A DNA stretch of 60,000 nucleotides, from the NCBI RefSeq assembly GCF_001039275.2, contig NZ_CP030117.1, forward strand, positions 205,001 through 265,000. The letters run 5' to 3'. Position 1 is the first letter of the stretch. Each line of letters starts with the position of its first letter. The notes below the pieces were generated by a model. That model was not told where the DNA came from, ran no database searches, and was given only the letters and a program-made list of their open reading frames with translations. A program made the position numbers and the translations under genes. The stretch comes from Brevibacillus brevis (lineage in GTDB: Bacteria > Bacillota > Bacilli > Brevibacillales > Brevibacillaceae). This document shows, in pieces, positions 9,707 through 18,792 of the stretch.

Positions 9707-10795
9707 ATGTTACGCCGAGTAGGAAAATTCATTTTTGTTTTGATAGGTGGCGGATTGGGGTATCGATTTGGTGACGAATTGTTCTCGTTGCTCGACCCAC
9801 TGTTAAACTTTGGTGTAGTAGCCGGATCGCAATATATTGGGGCTGTACTAGGTGCCATCTTGTTTTTCTTTTTAGCGAATTGGGTTGTGGATTATGTTCT
9901 GCGCATCGTTCGATGGGGTGAAGAGACACTCGTCAAAATGCCGGTTGTCGATGTGATGTTCGGAGCGATGGGATTGATTAGTGGTCTTATTGTTGCATTC
10001 TTATTATTCCTGCCCATCAGTAAAATTCCGATTCCATTTGTAGGAGATCTTTTGCCGTTAATTGTTTCCGGGTTGCTCGGTTATTTGGGCTTCCAGGTAG
10101 GATTTCGCAAGCGGGACGAGATTATGTCGGTATTTTCGATTGGACGTAAGGATAGGAAAAAGGATAGCGCAACAACTACCGTTAACCTGGAAAATAAAAT
10201 CCTCGATACCAGTGTCATCATTGACGGACGCATCGCAGATATTTGCCGTACCGGCTTTCTGGAAGGGGTACTGGTCATTCCGGGATTTGTGTTAGAGGAG
10301 CTACAGCATATCGCCGATTCCTCCGATGTACTGAAGAGAAACCGCGGTCGTCGTGGTCTGGATATCTTGAACAAGATTCAAAAAGAAATGAAGGTAAAGG
10401 TTCAGATCTGGGAAGGCGATTTTGAAGAAGTATCCGAGGTGGACAGCAAGCTGATCAAGCTCGCTAAGCTCATTAACGGAAAGGTCGTAACAAACGACTT
10501 CAACCTGAACAAGGTATGTGAGCTGCAAGGTGTTGCGGTTTTGAACATCAATGATTTGGCGAATGCAGTCAAACCTGTAGTTTTACCTGGAGAAGAGATG
10601 AACGTTCAAGTCATCAAGGATGGGAAAGAGCACGGTCAGGGTGTCGCTTATCTGGACGATGGCACGATGATTGTTGTAGAGGGCGGACGAGAATACATTG
10701 GAAACGACGTCGATGTTCTCGTAACGAGTGTGCTGCAAACATCCGCAGGACGTATGATCTTCGCCAAACCAAAGTTGCTGGAACGAGCGTTATAG
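9707..10795 (+). CDS. yacL: PIN/TRAM domain membrane protein (YacL family)
   Basis: A 362-residue protein with about four N-terminal transmembrane helices (residues 1-140), a PIN ribonuclease-like domain beginning at ILDTSVIIDGR near residue 163 with conserved acidic residues, and a C-terminal TRAM RNA-binding domain (about 290-355). The layout suggests a membrane-anchored RNA-binding nuclease, but the substrate of the family is not established. AAAGGAGGTG precedes the ATG. It is first in a likely operon with ispD and ispF, as in Bacillus. Confidence 0.92.
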   Translation: MLRRVGKFIFVLIGGGLGYRFGDELFSLLDPLLNFGVVAGSQYIGAVLGAILFFFLANWVVDYVLRIVRWGEETLVKMPVVDVMFGAMGLISGLIVAFLLFLPISKIPIPFVGDLLPLIVSGLLGYLGFQVGFRKRDEIMSVFSIGRKDRKKDSATTTVNLENKILDTSVIIDGRIADICRTGFLEGVLVIPGFVLEELQHIADSSDVLKRNRGRRGLDILNKIQKEMKVKVQIWEGDFEEVSEVDSKLIKLAKLINGKVVTNDFNLNKVCELQGVAVLNINDLANAVKPVVLPGEEMNVQVIKDGKEHGQGVAYLDDGTMIVVEGGREYIGNDVDVLVTSVLQTSAGRMIFAKPKLLERAL

Positions 10796-10819
10796 AAAAG
10801 ACAGGAGAGGGATGAATCA

Positions 10820-11506
10820 GTGAGTACGGGTGTCGTGATCGTTGCAGCCGGTTCGGGTAAACGAATGGGTGGACAACGAAACAAGTTGTGGTTACCGCTT
10901 GCGGGCGAGCCGATCTTGGCTCATACGGTACGTCTTTTTGCTACTCATCCCGACATTGATGAAGTTGTGCTAGTGGTGAGTGAAGCAGACCACGCAGAAG
11001 TAATGACCTGGCTCTCGGCTGAAAAGCTGGCGGTTGTGGTTACACTGGGTGGAGCAGAGCGACAAGACAGTGTGAGAAATGGCTTGGCTTCACTATCCGC
11101 AAATTGCGATTACGTGCTGGTTCACGATGCTGCTCGTCCTTTCGTCACTCGCAAACAGATCAGTGACATGATCAAACAGGTGCAACAAGATCAGGCAACG
11201 ATCATGGCGGTACCTGTCAAAGATACGATTAAAGTGGTGGGGGCAAATGGACTTGTAGAGTCAACCCCGGCACGGGAAAGCTTGTGGGCGGTTCAAACCC
11301 CACAAGCTTTTCGTATGTCTTTATTGCGAGAGGCACATCAGGCAGTAGAGGCAGCGGGGAAGCTGGGTACGGATGATGCAATGCTGGTTGAGTGGCTGGG
11401 TCATCCGGTATCGATTATGCACGGAAGCTATGAGAACATTAAGATTACGACGCCAGACGATCTGTGGTTTGGTGAAGAGATATTGCGGAAACGAAAGGGA
11501 GAGTAG
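10820..11506 (+). CDS. ispD: 2-C-methyl-D-erythritol 4-phosphate cytidylyltransferase
   Basis: A 228-residue cytosolic enzyme of the MEP isoprenoid pathway, joining CTP and methylerythritol phosphate. The nucleotide-binding N-terminus VIVAAGSGKRMG and the VLVHDAARPFV motif are present, as is the TPQAFR segment. The start is GTG at 10820, eight bases after GGAGAGGG; an ATG at 10812 is out of frame. ispF, which acts two steps later, begins three bases after the stop. Confidence 0.96.
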   Translation: MSTGVVIVAAGSGKRMGGQRNKLWLPLAGEPILAHTVRLFATHPDIDEVVLVVSEADHAEVMTWLSAEKLAVVVTLGGAERQDSVRNGLASLSANCDYVLVHDAARPFVTRKQISDMIKQVQQDQATIMAVPVKDTIKVVGANGLVESTPARESLWAVQTPQAFRMSLLREAHQAVEAAGKLGTDDAMLVEWLGHPVSIMHGSYENIKITTPDDLWFGEEILRKRKGE

Positions 11507-11509
11507 CTC

Positions 11510-11983
11510 ATGCGTATTGGACAAGGTTTTGACGTGCATCAATTAGTAGAGGGGCGTCCATGCATTATCGGAGGCGTCACCATCCCGTATGAAAAAGGCT
11601 TGCTAGGACATTCTGACGCAGATGTTCTCCTTCATGCGATTAGTGACGCGATTCTTGGAGCGATTGGTGAAGGGGATATTGGCCGTCATTTCCCTGATAC
11701 AGACCCGGCTTTTAAGGATGCGGATAGCGTAAAGCTGCTGGAGCATGTTTGGAAGTTGGTTCGGGAGCGCGGCTATCGTTTAGGAAACGTGGATGCAACG
11801 ATCATTGCCCAAGCGCCGAAGATGGCGCCGTACATCCCGCAAATGTGTGAAGTCATTGCACGCGTGCTGGAGGCAGACGATCTCTCGCAAGTGAATGTGA
11901 AGGCGACGACATCCGAGAAACTTGGTTTTACAGGCAGAGGGGAAGGAATCGCTGCACAGGCAGTATGCTTGCTTGTCAAGTAG
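11510..11983 (+). CDS. ispF: 2-C-methyl-D-erythritol 2,4-cyclodiphosphate synthase
   Basis: A 157-residue trimeric, zinc-dependent enzyme that cyclises CDP-methylerythritol 2-phosphate in the MEP pathway. Metal ligands are visible as DVH (residues 8-10) and the histidine in [25 protein letters not shown] is the family C-terminal signature. GGGAGAG overlaps the end of ispD, so translation is probably coupled. Confidence 0.97.
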   Translation: MRIGQGFDVHQLVEGRPCIIGGVTIPYEKGLLGHSDADVLLHAISDAILGAIGEGDIGRHFPDTDPAFKDADSVKLLEHVWKLVRERGYRLGNVDATIIAQAPKMAPYIPQMCEVIARVLEADDLSQVNVKATTSEKLGFTGRGEGIAAQAVCLLVK

Positions 11984-12001
11984 AGGGGCAAGGTGTAACA
12001 T
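11973..12001 (+). promoter_or_regulatory. Candidate sigma-A promoter for gltX
   Basis: TTGTCA (11973-11978) and TAACAT (11996-12001) are 17 bp apart at the end of ispF. The leader that follows contains a 14-base perfect palindrome, AAGGCTATAGCCTT (12031-12044), with a short T run, a weak hairpin of unknown role. Confidence 0.45.
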
Positions 12002-12070
12002 AAAGCCTTAGATACGTTTTTACTTAGGTCAAGGCTATAGCCTTTTACATTCATAAGGATGGTGCTACCA

Positions 12071-13537
12071 ATGGCGAAAGAAATTCGCACTCGTTATGCG
12101 CCGAGTCCTACGGGGCATTTACACATCGGCGGTGCGCGAACAGCGCTCTTCAATTATCTTTTTGCGAAACATCACGGTGGTTCGTTCATCGTTCGGATTG
12201 AAGATACGGACCAAACCCGCAATAAGGAAAATGCGGACGAAGAGCAAATGAAAAACCTGAAATGGCTCGGCGTAACATGGGAAGAAGGTACAGACGTTGG
12301 TGGACCATATGGACCGTACCGTCAAACAGAACGCTTGGACATTTATCGGAAATATATCGATCAACTGCTGGCAGAAGGCAAAGCGTACTACTGCTACGCG
12401 ACAAAAGAAGAGCTGGATGCAGAGCGTGAAGAACAGCTCGCTCGTGGAGAAACACCACGTATTTTGGAAAAGCACCGCCATGTAACGGACGAGCAACGTG
12501 CTCAGTACGAAGCAGAAGGTCGAGTGCCATCCATTCACTTTCTCGTTCAGGATGATCGCGAGTATGTCGTGAACGACCTGATTCGTGGCCAGGTAACATT
12601 TAACTCCAATGAGATGGGCGATTTCGTTATTTGCCGTCCGGATGGCATTCCTACATACAACTTCGCCGTTGTAGTGGACGACTATTTGATGAAAATTAGC
12701 CACGTCATTCGTGGAGAAGAGCATCTGTCCAACACGCCTCGTCAATTGATGATTTATGAAGCGTTTGGCTGGGAAGCGCCTGACTTTGCTCACTTGGCAC
12801 TGATCCTCAACCAAGATGGCAAAAAGATGTCCAAGCGTGACGAGAGCATTCTTCAGTTCATTGAGCAGTACCGTGATCTCGGCTTCTTGCCAGAAGCAAT
12901 CGTGAACTTCCTTGTTCTTTTGGGATGGTCTCCGGGTGGCGAAGAAGAGATTTTCTTGATGGAGGATCTGATCAAGCTGTTCTCAATGGACCGCGTGAAC
13001 AAATCGCCAGCTGTGTTTGATGCAACGAAGATGAACTGGATGAACAACTTCTATTTGAAGCGTCAACCGCTCGATATGATTACAGACATGTGTATCCCGC
13101 ATCTGCAAAAAGCTGGCTTCATCGAAGAGAGTTTGTCTGCTGAGAAGCGCGAATGGGTTCGCAGTATCGTAGGCCTGTATCAAGAGCAAATGTCCTACTG
13201 TGCGCAAATCGTTCCGTTGGCAGCTCTTTTCTTCCTCGACGAAGTGGTGTACGATGAAGAAGCAACTCTGGTGCTGAAAGAACCGCAATTGCCGGAAGTA
13301 CTGGCTTCCTTTGTGAAACACCTTTCTGCCCAGGATGCATATAATGTGGATGTTATTAAAGCGGTACTCAAAGACGTGCAAAAGGAAACGGGTCACAAAG
13401 GCAAGGCATTGTTCATGCCGGTCCGCGTAGGAGCAACTGGTCAGGCGCATGGTCGTGATCTGGCAGAGACGTTGTATCTGCTTGGACGTGACAAGGTGAT
13501 TGCACGTGCACAGCAAGTAATTGCAAACGGTCAGTAA
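12071..13537 (+). CDS. gltX: Glutamyl-tRNA synthetase
   Basis: A 488-residue class I aminoacyl-tRNA synthetase; in Bacillales it usually charges both tRNA-Glu and tRNA-Gln, the latter corrected by GatCAB. The HIGH-type motif is HLHIG (residues 16-20) and the KMSKR motif lies near 250. The anticodon-binding domain fills the C-terminal third. I chose the ATG at 12071 because the conserved N-terminus begins there; an in-frame ATG at 12059 directly follows the AAGG. Next come the Cys T-box and cysE-cysS. Confidence 0.97.
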   Translation: MAKEIRTRYAPSPTGHLHIGGARTALFNYLFAKHHGGSFIVRIEDTDQTRNKENADEEQMKNLKWLGVTWEEGTDVGGPYGPYRQTERLDIYRKYIDQLLAEGKAYYCYATKEELDAEREEQLARGETPRILEKHRHVTDEQRAQYEAEGRVPSIHFLVQDDREYVVNDLIRGQVTFNSNEMGDFVICRPDGIPTYNFAVVVDDYLMKISHVIRGEEHLSNTPRQLMIYEAFGWEAPDFAHLALILNQDGKKMSKRDESILQFIEQYRDLGFLPEAIVNFLVLLGWSPGGEEEIFLMEDLIKLFSMDRVNKSPAVFDATKMNWMNNFYLKRQPLDMITDMCIPHLQKAGFIEESLSAEKREWVRSIVGLYQEQMSYCAQIVPLAALFFLDEVVYDEEATLVLKEPQLPEVLASFVKHLSAQDAYNVDVIKAVLKDVQKETGHKGKALFMPVRVGATGQAHGRDLAETLYLLGRDKVIARAQQVIANGQ

Positions 13538-13569
13538 GTATTGGCTGGCTTTCTTTTATAAATCATGAA

Positions 13570-13860
13570 TGCGACGATCAGGAGAAGTACAACAGTCTGC
13601 ACATCTACAGAGAGGATGGATAGGTGAGAGCCATCTGGTGTGCCCTGTATGGAAATGCCCCTGTGAGCAATGAGCTGAACCTATCTTTTTGAAAAGATAT
13701 CAGTAGGCGCCATCGGCTTCCCGCCGTTATCGGGGTATGAGCGAGATCGTTCAAGGTTGTTTGTTAAGTCTTTGCAGCCAAGACGATCTAAGCAGAGTGG
13801 AACCACGGTAAACCCGTCTCTGTCCCTTCGTAATGGAGGGGATAGGGACGTTTTTTATTT
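13570..13860 (+). ncRNA. T-box leader specific for tRNA-Cys, upstream of cysE-cysS
   Basis: The core T-box AGAGTGGAACCACGG (13794-13808) is followed by an intrinsic terminator. Stem I folds as ACAG/CTGT, GCACA/TGTGC and GATGG/CCATC, with an AG-rich internal loop and a GGTGAGAG apical loop. The specifier loop has AGTA on the 5' side and GAAATGC on the 3' side, giving codon TGC (Cys) at 13656-13658. The antiterminator bulge TGGA (13798-13801) would pair with a tRNA acceptor end carrying U73, as expected of tRNA-Cys. Uncharged tRNA-Cys should allow read-through into cysE-cysS. Confidence 0.92.
13815..13858 (+). terminator. T-box regulated terminator
   Basis: CGTCTCTGTCCC (13815-13826) pairs with GGGATAGGGACG (13839-13850), with two G-U pairs, and is followed by six T. 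Its left arm is next to the T-box core, with which the antiterminator would form. Confidence 0.9.
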
Positions 13861-13913
13861 TAGAGGAAGTTGAACACTCGGCAGGTAAATCAGGCAGGAG
13901 GTGCCACCCCAAA

Positions 13914-14579
13914 ATGTTAGCACAGATGAGAGATGACATTCATGCTGTTTTTGAACGAGACCCGGCTGCGCGAAGTACGCTGGAAGTCGTTATGACCTAT
14001 TCCGGTTTGCACGCGATATGGGGGCACCGGATTGCCCACAGGCTCTGGAAGGCTGAGCTGTGTACACTCGCCCGAATTGTCTCTCAACTGTCCCGTTTTT
14101 TCACGGGAATTGAGATTCACCCGGGCGCAACAATTGGCCGCGGCCTGTTCATTGACCATGGCATGGGTGTTGTGATCGGAGAGACGTGCGAAATCGGAGA
14201 CAATGTAACGATTTATCAAGGGGTTACACTCGGGGGAACGGGGAAAGAAAAAGGAAAGCGTCACCCTACGATCGGCAACGACGTCATTATTGCGACGGGA
14301 GCAAAGGTGTTGGGCTCCTTCAAAATTGGCGATAATTCAAAGATAGGGGCTGGTGCCGTTGTCTTGCAGGAGGTACCGCCTAACTCGACCGTAGTAGGAA
14401 TCAAGGGACGCATCGTCATCCAGGATGGCAAGCGGGTCAAAAATGATCTGGACCATGTAAATATGCCAGACCCGGTAGCGGATACGATTCGTTTGATGCA
14501 AAAGGAAATTGATCAATTACGCAAAGAATTGGAGCTTTTGAGGGAGGATAAACAGAACGATGGGCATTCAGCTGACTAA
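13914..14579 (+). CDS. cysE: Serine O-acetyltransferase
   Basis: A 221-residue enzyme making O-acetylserine, the direct precursor of cysteine. The left-handed beta-helix hexapeptide repeats run from about residue 60 to 160, including [21 protein letters not shown] and the acetyl-CoA loop [12 protein letters not shown]. The ATG at 13914 follows AGGAGGTG (13897-13904); the reading frame stays open to 13833, but that stretch lies in the T-box terminator. cysS overlaps it by 20 bases. Both are under T-box control, so synthesis and charging of cysteine respond to the same signal. Confidence 0.97.
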   Translation: MLAQMRDDIHAVFERDPAARSTLEVVMTYSGLHAIWGHRIAHRLWKAELCTLARIVSQLSRFFTGIEIHPGATIGRGLFIDHGMGVVIGETCEIGDNVTIYQGVTLGGTGKEKGKRHPTIGNDVIIATGAKVLGSFKIGDNSKIGAGAVVLQEVPPNSTVVGIKGRIVIQDGKRVKNDLDHVNMPDPVADTIRLMQKEIDQLRKELELLREDKQNDGHSAD

Positions 14580-15966
14580 CACGATGACGCGGCGAAAGGA
14601 ACCGTTTCACACATTGGAGCCAGGAAAGGTAAAAATGTACGTGTGCGGCCCGACCGTGTACAACTACATCCACATTGGAAATGCGCGCCCTGCCATTGTA
14701 TTTGATACACTGCGCCGTTACTTGAAATATCGTGGCTACGAAGTGACATTCGTGCAAAATATTACGGATGTAGATGACAAACTGATTCGTGTAGCGAATC
14801 AGGAAGGGGTCACTGTCAAAGAAGTGGCGGATCGATACACAGATGCGTACAATGCTGATCTGAAATCACTGAACGTATCTCCACCTGATATTCAACCACG
14901 TGTGATGCAAACAATTCCGGAAATCATTGAATTCGTGCAAGGGCTGATTGAAAAAGGCTTTGCCTACGAGAGTGAAGGTGACGTCTATTTCCGCACAGGA
15001 CGTTTTCAGGAATACGGAAAGCTATCGCATCAGCCGTTGGATGATTTGCAGGCAGGTGCTCGTGTAGAAATCAACGAGAAAAAGGAACATCCCCTGGACT
15101 TCGTACTTTGGAAAGCGGCAAAGACCGGAGAAGTTACCTGGGACAGTCCGTGGGGTGAAGGAAGACCGGGATGGCATATTGAGTGCTCGGCAATGGCCCT
15201 GAAGTTTTTGGGTGAGGAAATCGATATCCATGCGGGCGGAACAGACCTTGTGTTCCCGCACCACGAGAACGAAATTGCCCAATCGGAGTGCTTTACGGGT
15301 AAAGTTTTTGCTCGTTATTGGCTACACAACGGCATGCTCAATATCGATAACGAAAAAATGTCCAAATCCCTTGGGAACTTCTTGCTTGCACGCGATCTTT
15401 CAGAGAAATTCGGCGGTCAATTAATTCGCTTCTTTATGCTTCAGGGGCACTATCGCAACCCGATCAATTTTAGCGAAGAGTTGATCGAACAGGCGGCCAA
15501 TGGTTTGGATAGAATCAAGACTGCGTATACGAATCTGTCCCATCGTCTGGATACCGTGCGCGCAGAAGAGCCGAATGATCAGGCACAGGAGCAGGCGCGA
15601 ATCATTGGGGAGCTTCGCGAGCGTTTCGTTGCTGAGATGGATGATGATATCAATACAGCGAATGCCATAACCGTTATTTTTGACGTCGTGAAGGAAGCCA
15701 ACCTGTACTTGCGTTATCAAAATGTAGGCGAAGCCGAAGTTCGTGCATACATGGATTTGTTGGTGGAGTTGACGGAGGTTCTTGGTCTTGAAATTGCTGA
15801 AGAGCAGGAGCTGTTGGATAGTGAGATTGATGCGTTGATCGAAGAGCGCACAGAAGCTCGCAAAGCAAGAAACTTTGCCCGTTCTGACGAAATCCGCGAT
15901 CTGCTCGCAGCAAAAGGAATCGTGCTGGAGGACACGCCACAAGGTGTTCGCTGGCGTCGAAAATAA
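14560..15966 (+). CDS. cysS: Cysteinyl-tRNA synthetase
   Basis: A 468-residue class I aminoacyl-tRNA synthetase. Zinc ligand C29 lies in YVCGPTVYN, the HIGH-type motif is IHIGN (37-41), further zinc ligands lie in WHIECSA and FPHHENE, and KMSKS is near residue 265. The start overlaps the end of cysE; GGGAGG is about 12 bases upstream, a long spacing that fits translational coupling. It is the product expected to be induced when tRNA-Cys is uncharged. Confidence 0.97.
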   Translation: MGIQLTNTMTRRKEPFHTLEPGKVKMYVCGPTVYNYIHIGNARPAIVFDTLRRYLKYRGYEVTFVQNITDVDDKLIRVANQEGVTVKEVADRYTDAYNADLKSLNVSPPDIQPRVMQTIPEIIEFVQGLIEKGFAYESEGDVYFRTGRFQEYGKLSHQPLDDLQAGARVEINEKKEHPLDFVLWKAAKTGEVTWDSPWGEGRPGWHIECSAMALKFLGEEIDIHAGGTDLVFPHHENEIAQSECFTGKVFARYWLHNGMLNIDNEKMSKSLGNFLLARDLSEKFGGQLIRFFMLQGHYRNPINFSEELIEQAANGLDRIKTAYTNLSHRLDTVRAEEPNDQAQEQARIIGELRERFVAEMDDDINTANAITVIFDVVKEANLYLRYQNVGEAEVRAYMDLLVELTEVLGLEIAEEQELLDSEIDALIEERTEARKARNFARSDEIRDLLAAKGIVLEDTPQGVRWRRK

Positions 15967-15983
15967 GGGGCCGAAGAAAATAG

Positions 15984-16388
15984 ATGCAAAAAGAAGAACT
16001 AACCCGAGATCCTAATCTGACAAATCCACTCGTGCTTGCCTTCCTCGGAGATGCTACCTATTCGCATTGTGTGAGGTATCATTTGATCGCCAAGGGGCTG
16101 GTTAAACCAAACCAGCTCCACAAGGCGGCCAACCGCTATGTTTCAGCGAAAGCACAGGCCAATGTGTTGTTAACGTTAATGCCCACATTGCCGGAGGAAG
16201 AATTGAATGTAGTGAAGCGGGGGCGGAATGCCAAATCCGGCTCCAGTGCCAAAAACGCCGATATTATCGACTACCGTCATGCAACGGCTTTTGAAGCATT
16301 GATCGGGTACTTGTATTTGAGTGGAAAAGAAGAGCGGATCGCTGAAATTGTGCAGCAGGCTTTTGCCATAGTGGAAGGAGAATCATGA
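15984..16388 (+). CDS. mrnC: Mini-ribonuclease III
   Basis: A 134-residue dimeric RNase III-like enzyme without a dsRNA-binding domain, which matures 23S rRNA in Bacillus. Catalytic Asp23 is in AFLGDATY and the second acidic site is in TAFEALIGYLYL. KRGRNAKSGSSAKN is the family signature. The ribosome binding site is poor (GGGG or GAAG only), suggesting coupling to cysS, 17 bases upstream. One base separates it from rlmB. Confidence 0.94.
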   Translation: MQKEELTRDPNLTNPLVLAFLGDATYSHCVRYHLIAKGLVKPNQLHKAANRYVSAKAQANVLLTLMPTLPEEELNVVKRGRNAKSGSSAKNADIIDYRHATAFEALIGYLYLSGKEERIAEIVQQAFAIVEGES

Positions 16389-16389
16389 A

Positions 16390-17145
16390 ATGAGTGAAGA
16401 GTGGATTCTGGGGAAAAACCCCGTCATCGAGGCTTTGCGATCAGGCCGTACGATCAATAAGATTTGGATTGCAGAGGGAACGAATAAAAATCTGATGGGA
16501 CCTGTCTTTGCCTTGGCGAAAGAACAGGGTGTCATTGTCACGACAGCCAACCGCAAAAAGCTGGATCAGCTCGTGTCGTCGGACAACCATCAGGGTGTTG
16601 TGGCTTCTGTTGCTGCTTATGATTACGTAGAAGTAGACGGTATTTTGAAGCGGGCAGAGGAAAAAAACGAGGCGCCGTTCATTTTGCTGTTGGACGAGCT
16701 GGAAGATCCGCATAACCTCGGTTCCATCATGCGGACAGCCGATGCAGTCGGTGCTCATGGTGTCATCATCCCAAAACGACGTTCTGTCAGTCTTACGGCA
16801 ACAGTGGCAAAAGCTTCGGCAGGGGCGATCAACTACGTGCCAGTAGCGCGAGTGACGAATTTGGTTCGTACCATGGAAGAGCTCAAAGAACGCGGTGTTT
16901 GGATTGCAGGAACAGATGCGAGTGCCAAGCAAGATTTCCGCCAGGGTGATTATACGATGCCGCTCGCAATTGTCATTGGCAGCGAAGGAAAAGGCATGAG
17001 TCGCCTCGTGCGGGAAAACTGTGATTTTCTGTATAGCCTTCCGATGGCGGGCAATGTTACCTCACTCAACGCTTCTGTAGCAGCTGCCTTGTTGATGTAT
17101 GAAGTATATCGCTCCAGGAGTCCAATTCCGACGCGGGTGAAATGA
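16390..17145 (+). CDS. rlmB: 23S rRNA (guanosine-2'-O-)-methyltransferase, TrmH/SpoU family
   Basis: A 251-residue SPOUT methyltransferase. The N-terminal substrate-binding domain starts with ILGKNPVIEAL, and the knot motifs follow: LLDELEDPHNLGSIMRTADAVG, IVIGSEGKGMS and SLNASVAAALLMYE. It is the YacO family; by homology to RlmB it methylates G2251 (E. coli numbering) in 23S rRNA, but target specificity is inferred. GGAG lies at the end of mrnC, so translation is coupled. Confidence 0.93.
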   Translation: MSEEWILGKNPVIEALRSGRTINKIWIAEGTNKNLMGPVFALAKEQGVIVTTANRKKLDQLVSSDNHQGVVASVAAYDYVEVDGILKRAEEKNEAPFILLLDELEDPHNLGSIMRTADAVGAHGVIIPKRRSVSLTATVAKASAGAINYVPVARVTNLVRTMEELKERGVWIAGTDASAKQDFRQGDYTMPLAIVIGSEGKGMSRLVRENCDFLYSLPMAGNVTSLNASVAAALLMYEVYRSRSPIPTRVK

Positions 17146-17146
17146 C

Positions 17147-17671
17147 ATGGCGAAACGAAAAGCCAAGCAGCTGTTGATCGTTGATGGATACAATATCATC
17201 GGCGCCTGGCCCGATCTGCGCCTGCTGAAGGATCAAGAGCGGATGGACGAGGCGCGTGATCAATTAATCGCAAAAATGGCAGAATACCAGAGCTACACTG
17301 GTGTGAAGGTCATCATTGTCTTTGATGCGTACAACGTTCCTGGCATTGGCCGTCAAATGGAGGACTTCCAGGTCGACGTTTATTTCACGAAGAAGAAGGA
17401 GACAGCAGACGAGAAAATTGAGCAGCTAGTCTCCCAATTTCACAATAAAAATCGACAAATTTATGTGGCAACTTCTGACTATACCTCTCAACGTGTCATA
17501 TTTGGGCAGGGAGCTTTGCGCAAATCAGCGCGGGAGTTGTTGCTCGATATGGAAAATGCGGGCAAGGAAATCAAGAAACAAGTCGAAAAAACGCAAGAAG
17601 ACCGTTTCTCCACGCGGATTACGCTGAATGATGAAATAGCGAAAATATTCGAAAAATGGAGAAGGGAATAA
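17147..17671 (+). CDS. rae1: NYN-domain endoribonuclease Rae1 (YacP)
   Basis: A 174-residue NYN/PIN-like nuclease. Acidic active-site candidates lie in LLIVDGYNIIGAWPD near the N-terminus, in IIVFDAYNVPG and in VATSDYTSQ. In Bacillus subtilis the ortholog enters the ribosomal A site and cuts certain mRNAs during translation. Its ATG follows the rlmB stop by one base and has no strong Shine-Dalgarno site, so coupling is likely. It is last in cysE-cysS-mrnC-rlmB-rae1; the sigH promoter starts 11 bases later. Confidence 0.92.
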   Translation: MAKRKAKQLLIVDGYNIIGAWPDLRLLKDQERMDEARDQLIAKMAEYQSYTGVKVIIVFDAYNVPGIGRQMEDFQVDVYFTKKKETADEKIEQLVSQFHNKNRQIYVATSDYTSQRVIFGQGALRKSARELLLDMENAGKEIKKQVEKTQEDRFSTRITLNDEIAKIFEKWRRE

Positions 17672-17682
17672 CTTGGATTCGG

Positions 17683-17712
17683 TTGACGCTTTTTTACGGC
17701 ATCATGTATAAT
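17683..17712 (+). promoter_or_regulatory. Sigma-A promoter of sigH
   Basis: TTGACG (17683-17688) and a perfect TATAAT (17707-17712) are 18 bp apart. In Bacillus the sigH promoter is repressed by AbrB; no AbrB site can be recognised here from sequence alone. Confidence 0.8.
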
Positions 17713-17754
17713 AGCGCTATCTATTGGAGAAACCGGTTGGCGGAGGGATCATTT

Positions 17755-18405
17755 GTGAGTGTTGACCTCAAGGAGTTAAAACATGCCCAATATGAACTAA
17801 TGACCGACGAAGAAGTAGTCGACCTGGTTCGCGATAATGACGCCGAAGCTTTGGAGTATTTGATCAACAAATACAAGAACTTCGTTCGTGCCAAAGCGAG
17901 ATCCTATTTTCTTATTGGGGCTGACCGCGAAGACATCGTGCAGGAAGGGATGATCGGACTGTACAAGTCTATTCGCGACTTCCGAGGAGACAAGCTCACG
18001 TCGTTCAAGGCATTTGCCGAGCTGTGTATTACCCGTCAGATCATTACCGCGATCAAGACAGCGACACGCCAAAAGCACATCCCGCTCAATTCTTACGTCT
18101 CATTGGACAAGCCTATATACGATGAAGATTCTGACCGTACACTACTCGATGTGATCTCGGGAACCAAGGTGACCGATCCGGAGGAATTGTTTATCAATCG
18201 GGAAGAATTCGATGACATTGAGGGCAAGATGAGCGAAATCTTGAGTGACTTGGAACGCCAGGTTCTCATGCTTTACTTGGACGGACGATCCTATCAGCAG
18301 ATTGCTGTTGAATTGAAGCGTCATGTCAAGTCTATTGATAATGCATTGCAGCGAGTAAAGCGCAAGCTAGAGCGCTATTTGGAAGGAAGAGAGATTCATC
18401 TGTAG
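17755..18405 (+). CDS. sigH: RNA polymerase sigma-H factor
   Basis: A 216-residue alternative sigma factor for the transition to stationary phase and early sporulation (spo0A, spo0F, ftsZ, phrs in Bacillus). Region 2 is seen as FVRAKARSYFLIGADREDIVQEGMIG-type sequence, near identical to B. subtilis, and region 4 as the HTH with GRSYQQIAVELKRHVKSI. GTG at 17755 lies seven bases after GGAGGG (17742-17747); upstream codons in the same frame cover the promoter and are not coding. It has its own promoter and terminator. Confidence 0.97.
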   Translation: MSVDLKELKHAQYELMTDEEVVDLVRDNDAEALEYLINKYKNFVRAKARSYFLIGADREDIVQEGMIGLYKSIRDFRGDKLTSFKAFAELCITRQIITAIKTATRQKHIPLNSYVSLDKPIYDEDSDRTLLDVISGTKVTDPEELFINREEFDDIEGKMSEILSDLERQVLMLYLDGRSYQQIAVELKRHVKSIDNALQRVKRKLERYLEGREIHL

Positions 18406-18421
18406 AGAATCTCTCTTTTTA
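18388..18421 (+). terminator. Terminator of sigH
   Basis: A perfect 10-bp stem, AGAGAGATTC with GAATCTCTCT, overlaps the last codons and is followed by five T, then ATTTT. Confidence 0.92.
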
Positions 18422-18462
18422 TTTTGGAAGCAAAAGGACTACCTCTTGTCAAGTCATTTTGT

Positions 18463-18491
18463 TTGACATGGGAATTTCGGTATGATAAATT
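18463..18491 (+). promoter_or_regulatory. Candidate promoter of rpmG-secE-nusG
   Basis: A perfect -35 TTGACA (18463-18468) lies 17 bp from a weak -10 TAAATT (18486-18491). The leader of about 140 bases before rpmG is otherwise featureless. Confidence 0.6.
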
Positions 18492-18642
18492 TATTTAGGT
18501 AGCCATAGACTCTTATCTCTCTGTTCTATGGTTACTTAGGTGAATGAAATGGTCTGGAAAAAGTAGCGGTTTTCCCGTACTATTTATCATCGGGGTACTT
18601 TTAACTAATAGCAGGTTTGAAATGAGATGGAGGTGGCAATAA

Positions 18643-18792
18643 ATGCGAGTAAACATCACGTTGGCGTGCACCGAGTGTGGCGAGCGTAACTATATCTCCA
18701 CGAAGAACAAGCGCACCACTACTGAACGTGTTGAACTGAAAAAGTATTGCTCCCGTGACAAGAAGCAAACCCTTCATCGCGAGACGAAGTAA
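18643..18792 (+). CDS. rpmG: 50S ribosomal protein L33
   Basis: A 49-residue bL33. The sequence [16 protein letters not shown], an unpaired later cysteine in KKYCSRD, and the end TLHRETK match the Bacillus vegetative RpmGA pattern, which has one CxxC pair and a single third cysteine. GGAGGTGG precedes the ATG. Its stop codon overlaps the secE start by one base (TAATG). It lies before secE and nusG, the usual bacterial order. Confidence 0.96.
   Translation: MRVNITLACTECGERNYISTKNKRTTTERVELKKYCSRDKKQTLHRETK

Noticed and set aside
13664..13680. AGC just before TGAAC as a serine specifier in the T-box
   Set aside because: The Stem I fold places TGC at 13656 in the specifier loop, and the TGGA bulge expects U73, which fits tRNA-Cys and not tRNA-Ser (G73).
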